Below are positions 44,424 to 55,614 of a stretch of 64,000 nt of DNA, piece by piece. Under the pieces are notes generated by a model. It did not search any database, was not told the origin of the DNA, and worked only from the letters and a program-made list of their open reading frames with translations. Within the stretch, counting starts at the first letter, position 1; each line of letters begins with the position of its first letter. The stretch is from Toxonevra muliebris. Its lineage: Eukaryota; Arthropoda; Insecta; Diptera; Pallopteridae. The translations under genes and the position numbers were made by a program. The DNA is taken from NCBI GenBank assembly GCA_963691655.1, contig OY829328.1, positions 73,598,400-73,662,399 of the forward strand, written 5' to 3'.

Positions 44424-45681
44424 TTGGGAGTATGAATGTATAAACTCGTAATTGTGACTAACTTCATATCTATCAAACGCGCCATTTTTTTGACATTGAC
44501 AGCTATTCTATCTCGAAGAGCGCCAAAAATACTATAAGAATTGATCTGTCAAATAATTTTCATAATTTTACAAAAGTGTTTTACTATAGCTGAAAATGTC
44601 GAATTTCGTGCCAACAAAACAACAATTGCGCGAAGTTTTAATTTGCTTCTTCCATTTAAAGAAAAACGCAACTGAAGCACATCGTTTACTCACTGAAGCT
44701 TATCCTGACTGTGCTATAGACGGTAGAATGTGTCAGGTGTGGTTTTGATGTTGAAGACAGGGAACGTTCAGGCGGCCCGAAAAAGTTCGAAGATGAAGAA
44801 TTGAAGGTATTACTCGAAAGAGATTCATGTCAAACGCAACAAAAACTTGCAGAATCTTTAGGAGTTGATCAATCAACCATTTCTAAACGATAAAAAGCAT
44901 TGGGAATGATTCAAAAAGCAAGGAAATTGGGTGCCGTACGAATTGAAGCCGAGAGACGTCGAACGACAATTTTTCACATGTGAACTGCTGATTGAACGAT
45001 AGAAAAGAAAGGATTTTCTGCATCGTATTGTGGCTGGCGATGAAAAGTGGATACGTTACGATAACCCAAAGCGTAAAAAATCATGGGGACCGCCCGGACA
45101 TGCATCAACGGCAAAGCCGAACACATCCATGGATCCAAGCTCATGCTGTGTATTTGGTGGGATATGAAAGGTGTCGTGTATTATGAGCTGTTGAAACCGA
45201 ATGAAATGATCACTGGCGACCGCTACCGACTACAATTGATGCGTTTGAGCCGAACATTAAAGTTATCCAAAATATGAGAACAGACACGACGAAGTTATTC
45301 TTCAGCACGACAATGCTCGGCCGCATGTTGCAAGGCAAGTAAAAACTTACTTGGAAACGCTAAAATGGGAAGTGCTACCCCCCCACCCGCCGTATTCTCC
45401 AGACATTGCTCCTTCTGATTACCACTTGCTCCGATCGATGACACATGGCCTGGCTGAACAGCACTTCCGTTCTTTCGAAGAACTCAAAAAATGGGTCGAT
45501 TCATGGATAGCCTCAAAAGATGAGGAGTTCTTTCGACGCGGAATCCGTATGCTACCAGAAAGATGGGAAAAGGTTGTGGTTAACGATGGACAATACTTTA
45601 AAGAATAAATTTATAATCACTTTTCTACAATAAATGTCCAAATTACGAAAAAAATACGAGTTTATACATTCAAACTCCCAA
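44424..45681 (+). mobile_element. Mariner element, good ends, degraded transposase
   Basis: Terminal inverted repeats TTGGGAGTATGAATG... match over 26 bp with one difference. TA duplications lie at 44422-44423 and 45682-45683. The 1258-bp length is standard for mariner. It landed in a TA two bases outside the right end of the DD37E element, after that element had inserted. The ends are better preserved than the coding sequence. Confidence 0.92.
44597..45608 (+). pseudogene. Mariner transposase (mauritiana-like), disrupted
   Basis: The protein starts MSNFVPTKQQLREVLICFFH at 44597 and carries the N-terminal helix-turn-helix. Stops occur at about 44747 and 44891, with several frameshifts through 44930-45290. 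KLMLCIWWDMKGVVYYELLK is clear at 45137-45196. The C-terminal part is clean and contains QHDNARPH with the second aspartate, then YSPDIAPSDYH with the third. A C-run there adds one proline codon, giving 35 rather than the usual 34 residues between them. It ends FRRGIRMLPERWEKVVV. Confidence 0.9.
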
Positions 45682-46019
45682 TAGTAAAATTTTACGAGCA
45701 ACATTTTTTTTGAAACATTAATGTATTGAAAACACTATTTTTTAGATGAACCTAAAAAATTCATAATGGTGAGAGGTAAAGGGTTAATTTTTTTCAGATT
45801 AATACTTTACTATAAATTTTCCTTTACGCTATCTGATTCCAAATTAGATTAGGTTGTGGAGGCTGTTGAAAAATGAACACCTTGAGATCTATTGGTTTAT
45901 TGTTATACCCTAAGAGACGAGATGGTTGCCTCTTGACCCCTCATAGTCAAACTATTTTAAGTTTTCTATGAACCGTAGTATGCCTCTAATTTCAGAGGAT
46001 GATCCAAATTAAGCGACAT

Positions 46020-46095
46020 TGTGTCAACGCACTTTTCTTCAATCTATATTTTGTGATTCTTCAATACTTTGTTCGATCTTTAAGATCACAACTGC
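46020..46095 (-). pseudogene. Short fragment of DD37E-type transposase
   Basis: The plus-strand sequence ACTTTTCTTCAATCTATATTTTGTGAT closely follows the coding stretch at 26500-26530 that specifies the TKYKLKKNAG end of the DD37E transposase. Only about 25 codons are recognisable. It is too short for more than a tentative call. Confidence 0.35.
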
Positions 46096-46199
46096 AAATT
46101 GCTCTTGTTTTTTTCCAAATTTATTGTTTTTTATGTAAAATAATCTTACATATGAACAAAAGATTGCTTGCAATCCTCTAAAACCAGTTCCATGACATA

Positions 46200-47135
46200 C
46201 AGATTATTTCTCTCCCTCCACACCTTCACCCCAAGAAAAATAAATAAAATTTCAATTAAATATTTTGATAAGTTTTTATCAACATAATGTAAAAATTTAA
46301 TTTACTCGATAACTTTTTTCCCTAAAAAGTACCAAAAAAAAAAAAAAAAAGAACCAAAAACTTTTCAAACAATTTCAACAGTTTTGCAACAACTTTACCA
46401 TATTAACTCAATTATGATGCAATAAATTTACACAATTGAAACACTTTTACTGAAACTCTCATGGTGTGAAAATTTCTAAAGCATATTCATTGGCAAGGCC
46501 AAAAGTATAGAGAAAGTAGTATGTTAGTTAGAAAGAAGTAGAAGAGGAGAGTACAAAATGCTAGTAGAAGGAAAAAGGAAACGGATGCAACTGATTTTGC
46601 TTTTACTTTTGTGTAAAAGTTTCATTTTATATATGTGTGTGTGTACCCAACAGCGGAGAGGTGACCATCAGAGGTGATGGGAAAGATGGGGTACTTGAAG
46701 AGACCTAATCTGATACCATGATAGATCAAAAATGGTTTATACTCACTATGGATGCAGTAGTGGAATTTTATAATTATTATTCATAAAGTTACATGCAGCA
46801 GTGTTTTTCAAGGAATCTATTTCCTTGTTACCCTCACTGGAATCATATCCTATATTCTGATATGCAAAGGTTTCTGAGCGCTCTGTTATTGTATATGATC
46901 TCAACTCTATGCTCTATAAAAGTTTCGTCTAGTGTTTTTATTGAACCACGACCATTCTCCTACTTTTCAGTGAGTTCCATTAAACTAGTGGTGGAAACCA
47001 TGAGAAAGAGACAATCTAAATTATTCATTCTAAATATTTGTCAACGTAGAAAAGAACAAAGGCGTATCCTAAGCCGAAACCACTTCCGAATTGTCTCAGG
47101 GTTTCGCATAGAGCATTGTAGGGCCAATTTCCGCT
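46200..47135. other. Non-coding or unrecognised stretch
   Basis: A 114-codon open frame at 46793-47137 (+) has no recognisable motif. A(T)GGTGACCATCAGAGGTGATGG near 46660 and an A19-class run at 46333-46351 are the only notable features. No gene is claimed. Confidence 0.5.
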
Positions 47136-47139
47136 GAAT

Positions 47140-47375
47140 ATAGTCTGAAATCCGGATTCAGTTTAAAGCTATATTTTGGCCTGATTTTAAGTCTAAACTG
47201 GGTTTCATATTTAGGATTCTTTTACTCAGAACTTTAGACTGAATATGGTCTAAATATTGGTCTGAATTGTGATCTCAAGTTTGTTCTAATTGTCGGTCCG
47301 AATTTGGATTGAATTTTTGTCTGATTTTTGGTATAAATTTGGTCTCTTTTTAGTTAAAATTTTAATCTGAATTTT
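47140..47375 (+). repeat. Degenerate ~12-bp minisatellite, short block (+)
   Basis: GGTCTAAATATTGGTCTGAA-type words, same family as block 1. It ends abruptly at a LINE fragment. Confidence 0.65.
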
Positions 47376-47475
47376 GGTAGTTGTCAGCAGGAAAAAACAG
47401 TAGAACATATTTTGTTTCACTGTGAAAGTTTTGTAAGGTCACGAGTTCGCAATTTAGCTCTTCTAAACGAATGAT
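47376..47475 (+). pseudogene. LINE C-terminal finger fragment (+)
   Basis: Plus-strand translation reads CQQEKTVEHILFHCESFVRS, the C...H...C finger of LINE polyproteins. Only about 33 codons remain before a stop. Its neighbour at 47515-49145 is in the opposite orientation, so these are two separate insertions. Confidence 0.55.
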
Positions 47476-47514
47476 TACATTTCTTAAGAGAATTGGTCTC
47501 TTACTACCACTACT

Positions 47515-49145
47515 AGTATTATGGTCCAATAAAACATGGAGCTCCTTGCATCACCTCGTCGTGAGGCACGTTGTAATACCACGTGGGCTAATTCTCAGTT
47601 CCCTAATCTTTGAATGAACTTTGTGTTTCTCTAAACTATAGAATCCCTCATGCCAGCAGATTAACCGTAAGCTAAATAGCTGAAGCAGAGTTGAACCAAT
47701 TTTTGGTTTTAATAAACTTATCTAAATCTCTGATGTCAGCAGATTGAAGGTCAGCTAAATTGTTGTAGAAGGGCAGACCTTAGTCTACTTGTGGCAAGTG
47801 CTGGATAGTTACTGAGAAAGTGGAGAGTAGTTTCCTATTCCTCCTCGTCTAGGCAGCTTCTGCAGAAGTCATTTGCAGGTAGTCTCAATCTACTGTCATG
47901 TCATGTCTGTATATGTTCAGTTTGCAGGTTGGCATAGGCATATCTGGGTCTACGCGATATGCCTATCTCAGCTTTGCAATTACCCGAAATGCAACTATTT
48001 CTTGGTACCCAATACAGGTAGAGGCAGTCTACATTGGGGGTAGTAATTACACTACTTATTAAATGATTTAATGGGAAGTCAGCTACTTCTTTAATCGACG
48101 TTACCTTTGCCTTAAACACGCTGCCGTGATCGGGAAAGCGAAAAGATTTTGGAAGGTCCAGACTATTTTCAAAGATACCCCCTCCCACTATGCCGTCCAA
48201 TTTGGAGCCATCCGTAAGAAAATGTCCTCTCCGCCCATTCCTGTCTAGTGGATGTGCGTGATATCGTTGGAAATTGAGTTACTCGTATCTCGTAATATAC
48301 TAGAATGCCCGTAGCTAGAGTGAGTCCATGGTGAGACTATGTTCAACCTTACGGCTGTGCATTTACCGGCAAGATCCATCAGAAGTAAGTGAAGCATGGT
48401 TTCTAGGACCTTGGAATGTACAGTTCTGAGTGCACCTGTTGCCAGTAGATACGCCATTCTCTCCACCTTAGCCAAATGCCTGCAGTGGACGTCCTTTTCA
48501 AGAGATGTCTACCAAGCCATAACGCAATAAAGCAGTATAGCTCTAATTACAGCTCTGTAAAGCCAGAGAATTCTATCTCTCGCTTTCTGTCAATCGCTCT
48601 TTTCGAAGAATAGAGCGCAATTGAGTTTTTTCACCCTGGATTGGATGGTTTGTTGCTAGTTTAATTTCCTGTCTAGTGAAAGGCCGAAATATTTGGCTTG
48701 CTCTACAAGTAACAGTGGAACCCTCTTCAGTGTAGGTGGGTCAAAAGAGATAATGTTTCCTTATAAAAAGAACTTCTGTTTTACTCGGGTTGATGTTCAA
48801 GCCACATCTGCCACACCAGTTAGTTAAAATAGAGAGAACTCCCTGAGTTAGCTCTGTTAACGTGCTTAGATATTTACCTGAGACTGATATGGCAATTTCG
48901 TCCACGTACACAAAGATCTTGCATCCCGTTTCTTCCAGAGATATGAGCGATTCGTTTACGACTAGGTTCCAGAGACGCAGGGAGAGAACTATGCCCTGAG
49001 GTGTGCCTCTGTTAGAAAATCTCCTAATGGAGGAGCTGCCTAGTGTTGAGTTGATAATCCTGCTTTTTAGCATCTGGTCTATTTATGCCGTAAGCGAAGC
49101 ATCGATCTCTAAATTCCTCAGTGATGAGTTTTTGTTTGAATTTTG
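47515..49145 (-). pseudogene. RNase H-bearing LINE relic with reverse transcriptase end
   Basis: Minus-strand order is reverse transcriptase (RGTPQGIVLSLRLWNLVV, then FVYVDEIAISVSGKYL, where the usual YADD is YVDE, then RCGLNINPSKTEVLFI). The thumb region holds AKVERMAYLLATGALRT at about 48430-48480. The RNase H domain has LDGIVGGGIF and VFKAKVTSIKEV near 48080-48200, and a C-terminal finger with CRSCLDEE and LHFL lies near 47830. A TTATTGGACCATAATA-like end is near 47520. Stops and frameshifts are present. Confidence 0.75.
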
Positions 49146-50610
49146 GTGTTAATCTCAGTCTGAGTTTTGGTCCGAACTTTGGTGTTATTTTTTCTGAGTT
49201 TTAGGATGATTTTTTTTAAGTTTTGGCAGGAATAATGGTGTGATTTTTATCTTAATTATGATCTGATTTTTAGGTTAAATTTTAGTTTGAGTTTTGGTCT
49301 AAATTTGGTTTTAAATCCTAGTCTGAGTTTTTGTCAAAATTTTAGTCTGAGTTTCTTTCTAAATTGTAGTTTAAATGTTAGTTTGAGTTTTGTTTTAAGT
49401 TTTCGAGTGAATTTTGGGATAATTTTATTTAGAGTTTTGGTTTGAATTTTATGGACAGGTTTTTGTTCTGAATTTTGGCCTAAATATTAGCCTAATTTGG
49501 GTCTAAATTGTGGTCTTAATTTCGCAAGATTTTTGGTCTGATTTTAGTCAAAATTTTTGACCTGGTTTTTGTTTGAATTTTAGCTTGAAATAGGTTAAAA
49601 TTATGACTTTGTTTACAGTCTCTTTTGGGTCCTAATTTTGGTTTAAACTTTTGCCTGATTATTGCAGGAATTTAGTCTGAATTTTGGCATCAATTTAATT
49701 GAATTTTCAATCTGAATTTTGGTTTGAAATTTAGTCTGAGTTTTGGTTTGAATTTTTGTATAATTTCTAATTGTCTGAGTTTTGATCGAAATCTGAGTTT
49801 CTGTCTAAACTTTGATTTAAATGTTAGTTTGAGTTTTGATTTAAATTTTGGTGACATTTCCGATCTAATATTTTTCTTAGTTCTGGTCTGAATTTTGGTT
49901 TAATTTTTGGTTTGAACTTTTTGACTGAATTTGGGTCAGATTTTTGGTCTAAATATTGGCCTGATTTGGGTCTATATTGCGGTCTGAATTTCGCCTGGTT
50001 TTAGGTTTGATTTCAGTCTAAATTTTTGACCTGGTTTTTGTTTGAGTTTTAGTTTGTATTAGGTCTAAATTATAGTTTTATTTTTAGTATCTTTTGGGTC
50101 CTGATTTCGGTATAAATTTTAGTCTAAACTTTTGTCGGAATTTAATATGAATTTTAACGTGTATTTTTATTGAATTTTGAACTGATTTTTAGTTTGAGTT
50201 TTGGTTTAAGTCTGAGTTTTGGTCTGATCTTTGATGTGATTTTTTCGGAGTTTTGGTCTGAATTTTGGTGTAATTTTTGTAGGTATTATGACCTCATTTT
50301 TATTTAAAATTTAAGACTCAGTTTTGGTTTGAATTTCGGTTTAATTCCTTGTCTAAGTTTTGGTCTAAATCTTAGTCTGAATTTCTCTCTAAATTTTGGT
50401 TTAAATGTTAGTTTGTGTTTTTATTTAAATTTTGGTATGATATTTGGATAAATTTTTTTTCCTGAGTTTTGTTATGAATTTTGGTTTGATTTTCGATATA
50501 AACTATTTGTCAGAATTCGGGCCAAGGTTTTGTTCTGAATTTTGGTTTGTGTTTTAGTCTGAATTTTGTGGTTAGGATTTTGATTTGAATTTTTAATATG
50601 GGTTTGGTAA
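49130..50610 (+). repeat. Degenerate ~12-bp minisatellite, large block (+)
   Basis: About 1.5 kb of AGTCTGAGTTTT / GGTCTAAATTTT words, often at 12-base spacing. The right end reads CTCACCTCCCGAACCTAAAT then CCTAGATCACCG, resembling CCCCCAAATCCAAATCCTAG then AACCGCC at 62100, the end of another block. Confidence 0.8.
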
Positions 50611-50639
50611 ATGCTTTTTGCTAAAATGTTGTTAAATCC

Positions 50640-52370
50640 TCACCTCCCGAACCTAAATCCTAGATCACCGTTTATCTAAATATATAGCAAACTGAAACTG
50701 CGTCAAATCTGCTTTACAGAGAAGCGCATTAGATGCGCAGATAACTGGAAGCGCAATAAATTTATCCACAGTGATTAAATGAGCATCTTTTCGCCGTTGT
50801 GCATGTATATTTGTATTTGTGTGCATTATGTGTTCGTGTGATTCAATTGTTTGGTAGAGAAAGTAATGACATTGTCTGTCTATGATTTGGTCAAGTGATC
50901 TCTAAAGGAACTGTATGTATGTAAATTTGTTTATGTGTTGAAAAGCTTATTGCACTTGGCCTACAAGAAAATGCTCATGCTCACAATGTCACTGTATCCC
51001 TTTCTCTCTTCCTTCCCCTCTTTCCTTTTCAACCATATCTTCTCGCTCAATTTTGCAATACATTTTCTTTTACAAACTGTTTAAAGTGAAAAACTTTTCA
51101 GATTAAAAGTTTCATTTTCTCATTTTTTTATGCAAAGATTAAAAAAAAAAAAAAAACAAAAAAAAAGAAGAAAATTATTATAACAAGATGTTGCTGGTAT
51201 CATAAAGATTGCTCACTCACACGTTATACTACATACATGAACTACACACACACACATATATATTTATATTGCACAGATGATGTTGATGATGAAAATCACT
51301 TGACAAAGAATAGGCAAATAGATAGAAGGAAATACCTGTTCTTAATATGTTTCCAGTTAATTCAATTATATACATAGAAAGTTTATACATGTGTGTGTGG
51401 CAATATGTAGTTTTATGTGTATTGAGATTTTTAGTTTGTTATAAGAAAGTCTCAGAAATCTGGCCTGATTGACTGCCCCTAGAAGAAATTTGTCAGTTAA
51501 GATTTATTTTTGTATGCTTTCTTTTTTACTTCCTTTCACACTTCTTTCGCTTTAACGATACATTGTTGCTGTTGTAGCGAAATTTGTTGTTATTTCCAAC
51601 AATGTTTTTGTTGTTGTTACTATTGTTGTTGTTAAGTACACTTTGGAACGTGACTTTTATGTAGTTGTTTCAATGTAGTTTTTGTTTTTCTTTCGGTTTT
51701 ATTTTTTTATTTTGAATTTCAAATTTTTTATATTCAAATGGAAAGCACAAAATTTTTGCTTGCAAATTTGTCTTGAAGCTAACACATTTTACCATTATTT
51801 GTTACCATAATTTTGTTACATCCGTTGCGGTTTTTCCCTTCAAAATGATTGCCGCAGTTAAGATGCACATACTACTTACTTTTGCCGCAGTGTTGCATTT
51901 TTGTTGTAGTATATACATACATTTTTGCTTTTTTATTTTTATTTATTTTTTTTTTTTTTAATGATGGTTCTCATTTTTGTCAATTGTTTTTATTTGTCTT
52001 CTCTCATTATTTTCATATTATTTTTATTTATTTTTGTTGAATTTGTCCCCCCTCAATTTTTGAACAAAATTTGTAGATTTTCATTACACTCATTGAATTT
52101 GTATGCTCATAATTTTGTTTAGGGCATGCGGTAGGGGGCAAACAATTTCATTTGGATTCAATTAAAATTTTAATTGCTCTCTCAACATTTTCAAATTCTC
52201 ATTCTACTCATTATTTAATTTTGTTCAAAGTTTTTAAACTAATATTTAGTGATATTGTACAACATTTTTGGAAATTATATGCTAACCCTAATGTAGTGGT
52301 AAGTTAAACGTTTTACATTACATAAAATTTGACAAAAAATATTCGACAGACTTTTATGACTAAATGCTGA
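50640..52370. other. AT-rich non-coding stretch with GTT triplets
   Basis: No gene was recognised. An A14-A15 run is at 51140-51155, ACACACACACATATATA near 51245 and GTTGTTGTTACTATTGTTG near 51610. Open frames in 51770-52120 are T-rich artefacts. Confidence 0.6.
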
Positions 52371-52377
52371 ACGATTT

Positions 52378-52460
52378 CAAATTCCCCGCAAAAAAACAGC
52401 GAATTCCCCGATTCCCCGCATCCAGTAAAATTCCCCGCAAATCGGGGAATTCCCCGCAAG
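52378..52460. repeat. AATTCCCCG cluster with a GGGGAATTCCCC palindrome
   Basis: AATTCCCCG / ATTCCCCGC occurs five times in 80 bases. The last copy is part of the perfect 12-base palindrome GGGGAATTCCCC (52444-52455), which also fits the general NF-kappaB/Rel consensus. It may be a degenerate minisatellite or a cluster of protein-binding sites. Confidence 0.6.
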
Positions 52461-52565
52461 TAGGTGTGTTCAGTGTTGTTCTCCCCAGCACCATCCCAGG
52501 GTCGCATTTCTTACACTATGCAACTTAATCAAACTTATACTACTGGTGTATTATACATACATATT

Positions 52566-54350
52566 GGCTGCATTCACGACACTCATCAATTCCTAAACAG
52601 TTGTAAAATTCTATTGTGAATGGCACCATTTTTAGTAAGCAAGCGCCATTTTTGGTAGCGAAAAATTTATATCATACTTTTCATCGGTTGATTTTTGTAC
52701 AGCGGCTTATGTTTATCTATTTTTTCTATATATATTCATTTGTTTATTATGGCTGTCATATTTGACAAAACATATTCATATTAACGCCATCGTCAAACAT
52801 CCTTTGCAAAAACATTAAATTATTTATATGTATCTTATTTAAATTTTTGGTTTTGTTAAAGAGGAAAAATAGCAAAAAACTATTCACAATAGAATAGTTA
52901 ACGTTCCCTTTACTAAGAGATACAAACTGGACCTCGGTCCCATTTCCATACAAGACACTGTTATTGTGTACTCTGATGAGGTCAAATATTTAGGCATCAC
53001 GCTTGACAAACGACTAAACTGGAACACTCACTTACATACTGTCCTCTTAAAAGCCACTAGGGCTCTCTGGGCCTGCAAGAGACTCTTTGGTAAAACATGG
53101 GGTCTTACTCCTAAGATGATCTTTTGGCTCTACACCATGATAGTTAGACCTGTCATAGCCTATGCGGCTCTAGTGTGGTGGCCCAAAGTCATGCAGGGCT
53201 CGGCCATCACCAAACTTAACAAGCTCCAAAGGCTTGCTTGCGTCTCCATAACTGGAGCTATGCGCACCTGTCCAACTTCTGCCATTGAAGCGTTGATTGG
53301 CCTGGTGCCATTACACATTTTCATCAAGAAAACAGCTGCAAATACTGCTTTGCGGCTGCGTATATCGTCAAGCTTACTGGAAGGCAACTATGGTCACCTG
53401 AGCATTCTTGACGAAATCCCTAACACTCCAATATGTACTGTATCGGATTATATGGTTAGGGATCTATGTTTCGGTAGGAAATTCAACATAATTCTTCCTT
53501 CCAGGTCCGAATGGGATGGCCAATGTCCCGATTTCGGTCCCTTTGCCCTCAATCGGTATACAGACGGCTCGAAAATGGACTGTGGTTCTGTGCTGGAGTT
53601 GCTGGACCCAATACTAGAATCTCAATCCCTCTGGGTATTTGGCCCAGTGTCTTTCAAGCCGAAATATACGCAATTGAGACCTGCGCTAATATAAACCTGT
53701 ATAAAGGTCTTAAAGGCGCAAATATTGTAATTTTCTCAGATAGCCAGGCGGCTTTCTTAGCACTCTCTTCATGGAGTTTTTCATCTAAACTGGTGAAAGA
53801 GTGTTTTGATAGTCTAAGGCAAAATGGCTAGAGTATTGGAACTCTATCCCGGGTTTAAGACAGGCAAAAGCTCTCACCATTCCGCTTGCCCAAAATCAGC
53901 CCATCTCTTATTGCAAACCTGACCTTAGGCTATTGGTGGGCTGCATGTCTGGACACCATGGGCTCAGATATCACCTAAGCAAAATAGGTCTGTCCAATGA
54001 GACAGAATGTCGTCTATGTATGGAAGATGACGAGACGACACTTCACATTCTGTGTGAGTGTCCGGCCTTGGCTCGGCTCAGAGGAAGAATCTTTGATTAT
54101 TCGTTTTTGATGGCTGATCACATGAAATCTTCTTCTACGAAAGATGTCTTGACTTTTATTAGGTCAGCCGAACGTCTTTTGTCATAAAATGGGGAATGGC
54201 ACAAAAGAGCTTTTAGGTCGCAGTGCCTGCCTGGTTGGGCTCCTCTAATACTAATAATAATAGTTAACGCTAAAAGTAGCAGCATCTTCACGACACGAAA
54301 ATTGATGAGCTGCAACTGTTTAGCTATTGATGAGTGTCGTGAATGCAGCC
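52566..54350. mobile_element. Terminal-inverted-repeat element carrying a LINE fragment
   Basis: A 38-bp arm beginning GGCTGCATTCACGACACTCA at 52566-52603 is matched inversely at 54313-54350 with only two differences. ATT lies directly outside both ends, possibly a 3-bp target duplication. Between the arms lies a plus-strand LINE fragment and no transposase. This fits an old non-autonomous DNA transposon later invaded by a LINE. A 3-bp duplication is compatible with PIF/Harbinger but does not prove it. Confidence 0.75.
52896..54250 (+). pseudogene. RNase H-bearing LINE, 3' half, inside TIR element
   Basis: The open frame reads VPFTKRYKLDLGPISIQDTV, then YSDEVKYLGITLDKRLNWNT, a reverse transcriptase thumb. 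LQRLACVSITGAMRTCPTSA follows, then the RNase H start NRYTDGSKMD at 53552. After a frameshift near 53583 come GVGISIPLG-like sequence, AEIYAIETCANINLYKG and VIFSDSQAAFLALSSW, with the catalytic D, E and D. A stop follows, then LVGCMSGHHGLRYHLSK and CRLCMEDDETTLHILCECPA, the terminal finger. This is the best-preserved representative of this family in the window, though shifted at least twice. Confidence 0.85.
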
Positions 54351-54880
54351 ATTGCCATTAAATTCAATGTCGTAAAAATTCATGCGTAATTAATGTAACA
54401 AAAGAATAATTGTTAATAAATGAAGAAAAATAAAGATAACTCCAATAATGTTGGCTCTACTATTCAGTGTGAAGGATGCAAACGAGAGCCATCGATTTGC
54501 ATCCTTACAATACACTACCCCTAAACAAATAAAAGAATGATAAAAAAATTATTTTCTCACACAAAAATTCCTACTACTATAGATATTAAGGATAAGCACT
54601 AGCAGGTTGTTGTAATCTCTACTCATACATGTTTACATGAGTATGTTTTTAAAAGTATTTGTATGTATGTATGTATACCCAGTTGAGCAAACGATTACTC
54701 CCTATTGCTCCAGAGCTCTTGTATTTTGTACTCCTTTTTAACATTGCATGTCCCAGGGCATGGAGTACTCGTTCTAGCCTCCAAAAGGAGTAATAAAGAA
54801 GGACACGATTACGAGCATGAGATCACTTGCATCTCATAGAAAAACAAAACTCCGAAATAGTTCCTTACAAAATTTATGAC

Positions 54881-54943
54881 GCCATAGGCTAGTAGTCTAA
54901 AACGCCAGTAAGGCACTTGTGTATCCCTAGGTTCAATTCCCAC
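54881..54943 (+). other. tRNA-like sequence (A and B boxes)
   Basis: GCCATAGGCTAGTAGTCTAA resembles a tRNA A-box region and AGGTTCAATTCCCA is a near-consensus B box 40 bases on. A complete acceptor stem is not evident, so it is a pseudo-tRNA or SINE head, not a working tRNA gene. Confidence 0.55.
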
Positions 54944-55081
54944 AACATTTATTTTTTTATTTTTTTTTAATTATAATGTTATATTCATTTTTGTTTATTA
55001 TTTTTTATTTTTTTATTATTTTTTTTTTATTATTTACTATTATCGTTTTATAATTGTATTATTTTCTTGAGTTGCCTTTTT

Positions 55082-55157
55082 CCAGGCTCGAAACCTGTGG
55101 CCGAAAAATTCGCATCGCGAATATTAAACGACGCGCTTACCAACTGAGCCACACAAG
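55082..55157 (-). other. tRNA-like sequence, opposite strand
   Basis: On the minus strand, GTGTGGCTCAGTTGGTAAGC is an excellent A-box/D-arm. CCACAGGTTTCGAGCCTGG is a T-arm/B-box with one extra T. The anticodon arm is not clear. It faces the tRNA-like sequence 140 bases away. Confidence 0.6.
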
Positions 55158-55614
55158 CAAATTTGTTGTCAGTGAATTTTGTTTCTTTTACTTTTGCAAT
55201 GACTCTAGTACTAGTTACTGATTTTTAACTCTTTGATGCACACGATTTTAAAGAAAATAAAAACACCAGTTCAGCAGAATGAGAAACTGTAAACAAAATA
55301 TTAAACTGTGTGACGAAGTAATTTCAACTTTTCTAGGTGGGTTAAAATATATCACACTATGCATAAAAAAATATGTAAAGAGTGGGGCAGTTTTTACCCT
55401 ACTTACCGTAAAGGGTTAATTGGGTATGAAAGAGTAAGATATACAAATTTGAACTACTCAATCAGGCTGTCTTTGTTTATCATTATTTCTAAAAATAGAC
55501 AATATAAAATTACAAAATTTTGTTACTGTATTGGAGTTGCTCGTTTATCCCTCCTTTTGGAGTAATGAAATCATTAATCGTTTGAGGAGTACTCACTGTT
55601 TGTGCAACTGGGTA

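Larger units (their letters stand above)
54678..55612. mobile_element. Terminal-inverted-repeat element (hAT-like) with tRNA-like interior
   Basis: The ends are CCCAGTTGAGCAAAC and, inverted, CCCAGTTGCACAAAC. Many GGAGTA/TACTCC motifs lie within the first and last ~150 bases, the kind of subterminal repeats that bind transposases. Flanks TATGTATA and TATGTATG (7 of 8) could be a hAT-type duplication, but the site is inside a GTAT microsatellite, so this is ambiguous. No transposase is encoded. Confidence 0.6.

Noticed and set aside
46793..47137. 114-codon open frame
   Set aside because: No recognisable domain; flanked by LINE and minisatellite sequence and probably a chance frame in repeat-derived DNA.
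55082..55157. Functional tRNA gene
   Set aside because: A and B boxes are good, but an extra T in the T-arm and no clear anticodon arm or acceptor pairing argue for a pseudo-tRNA.
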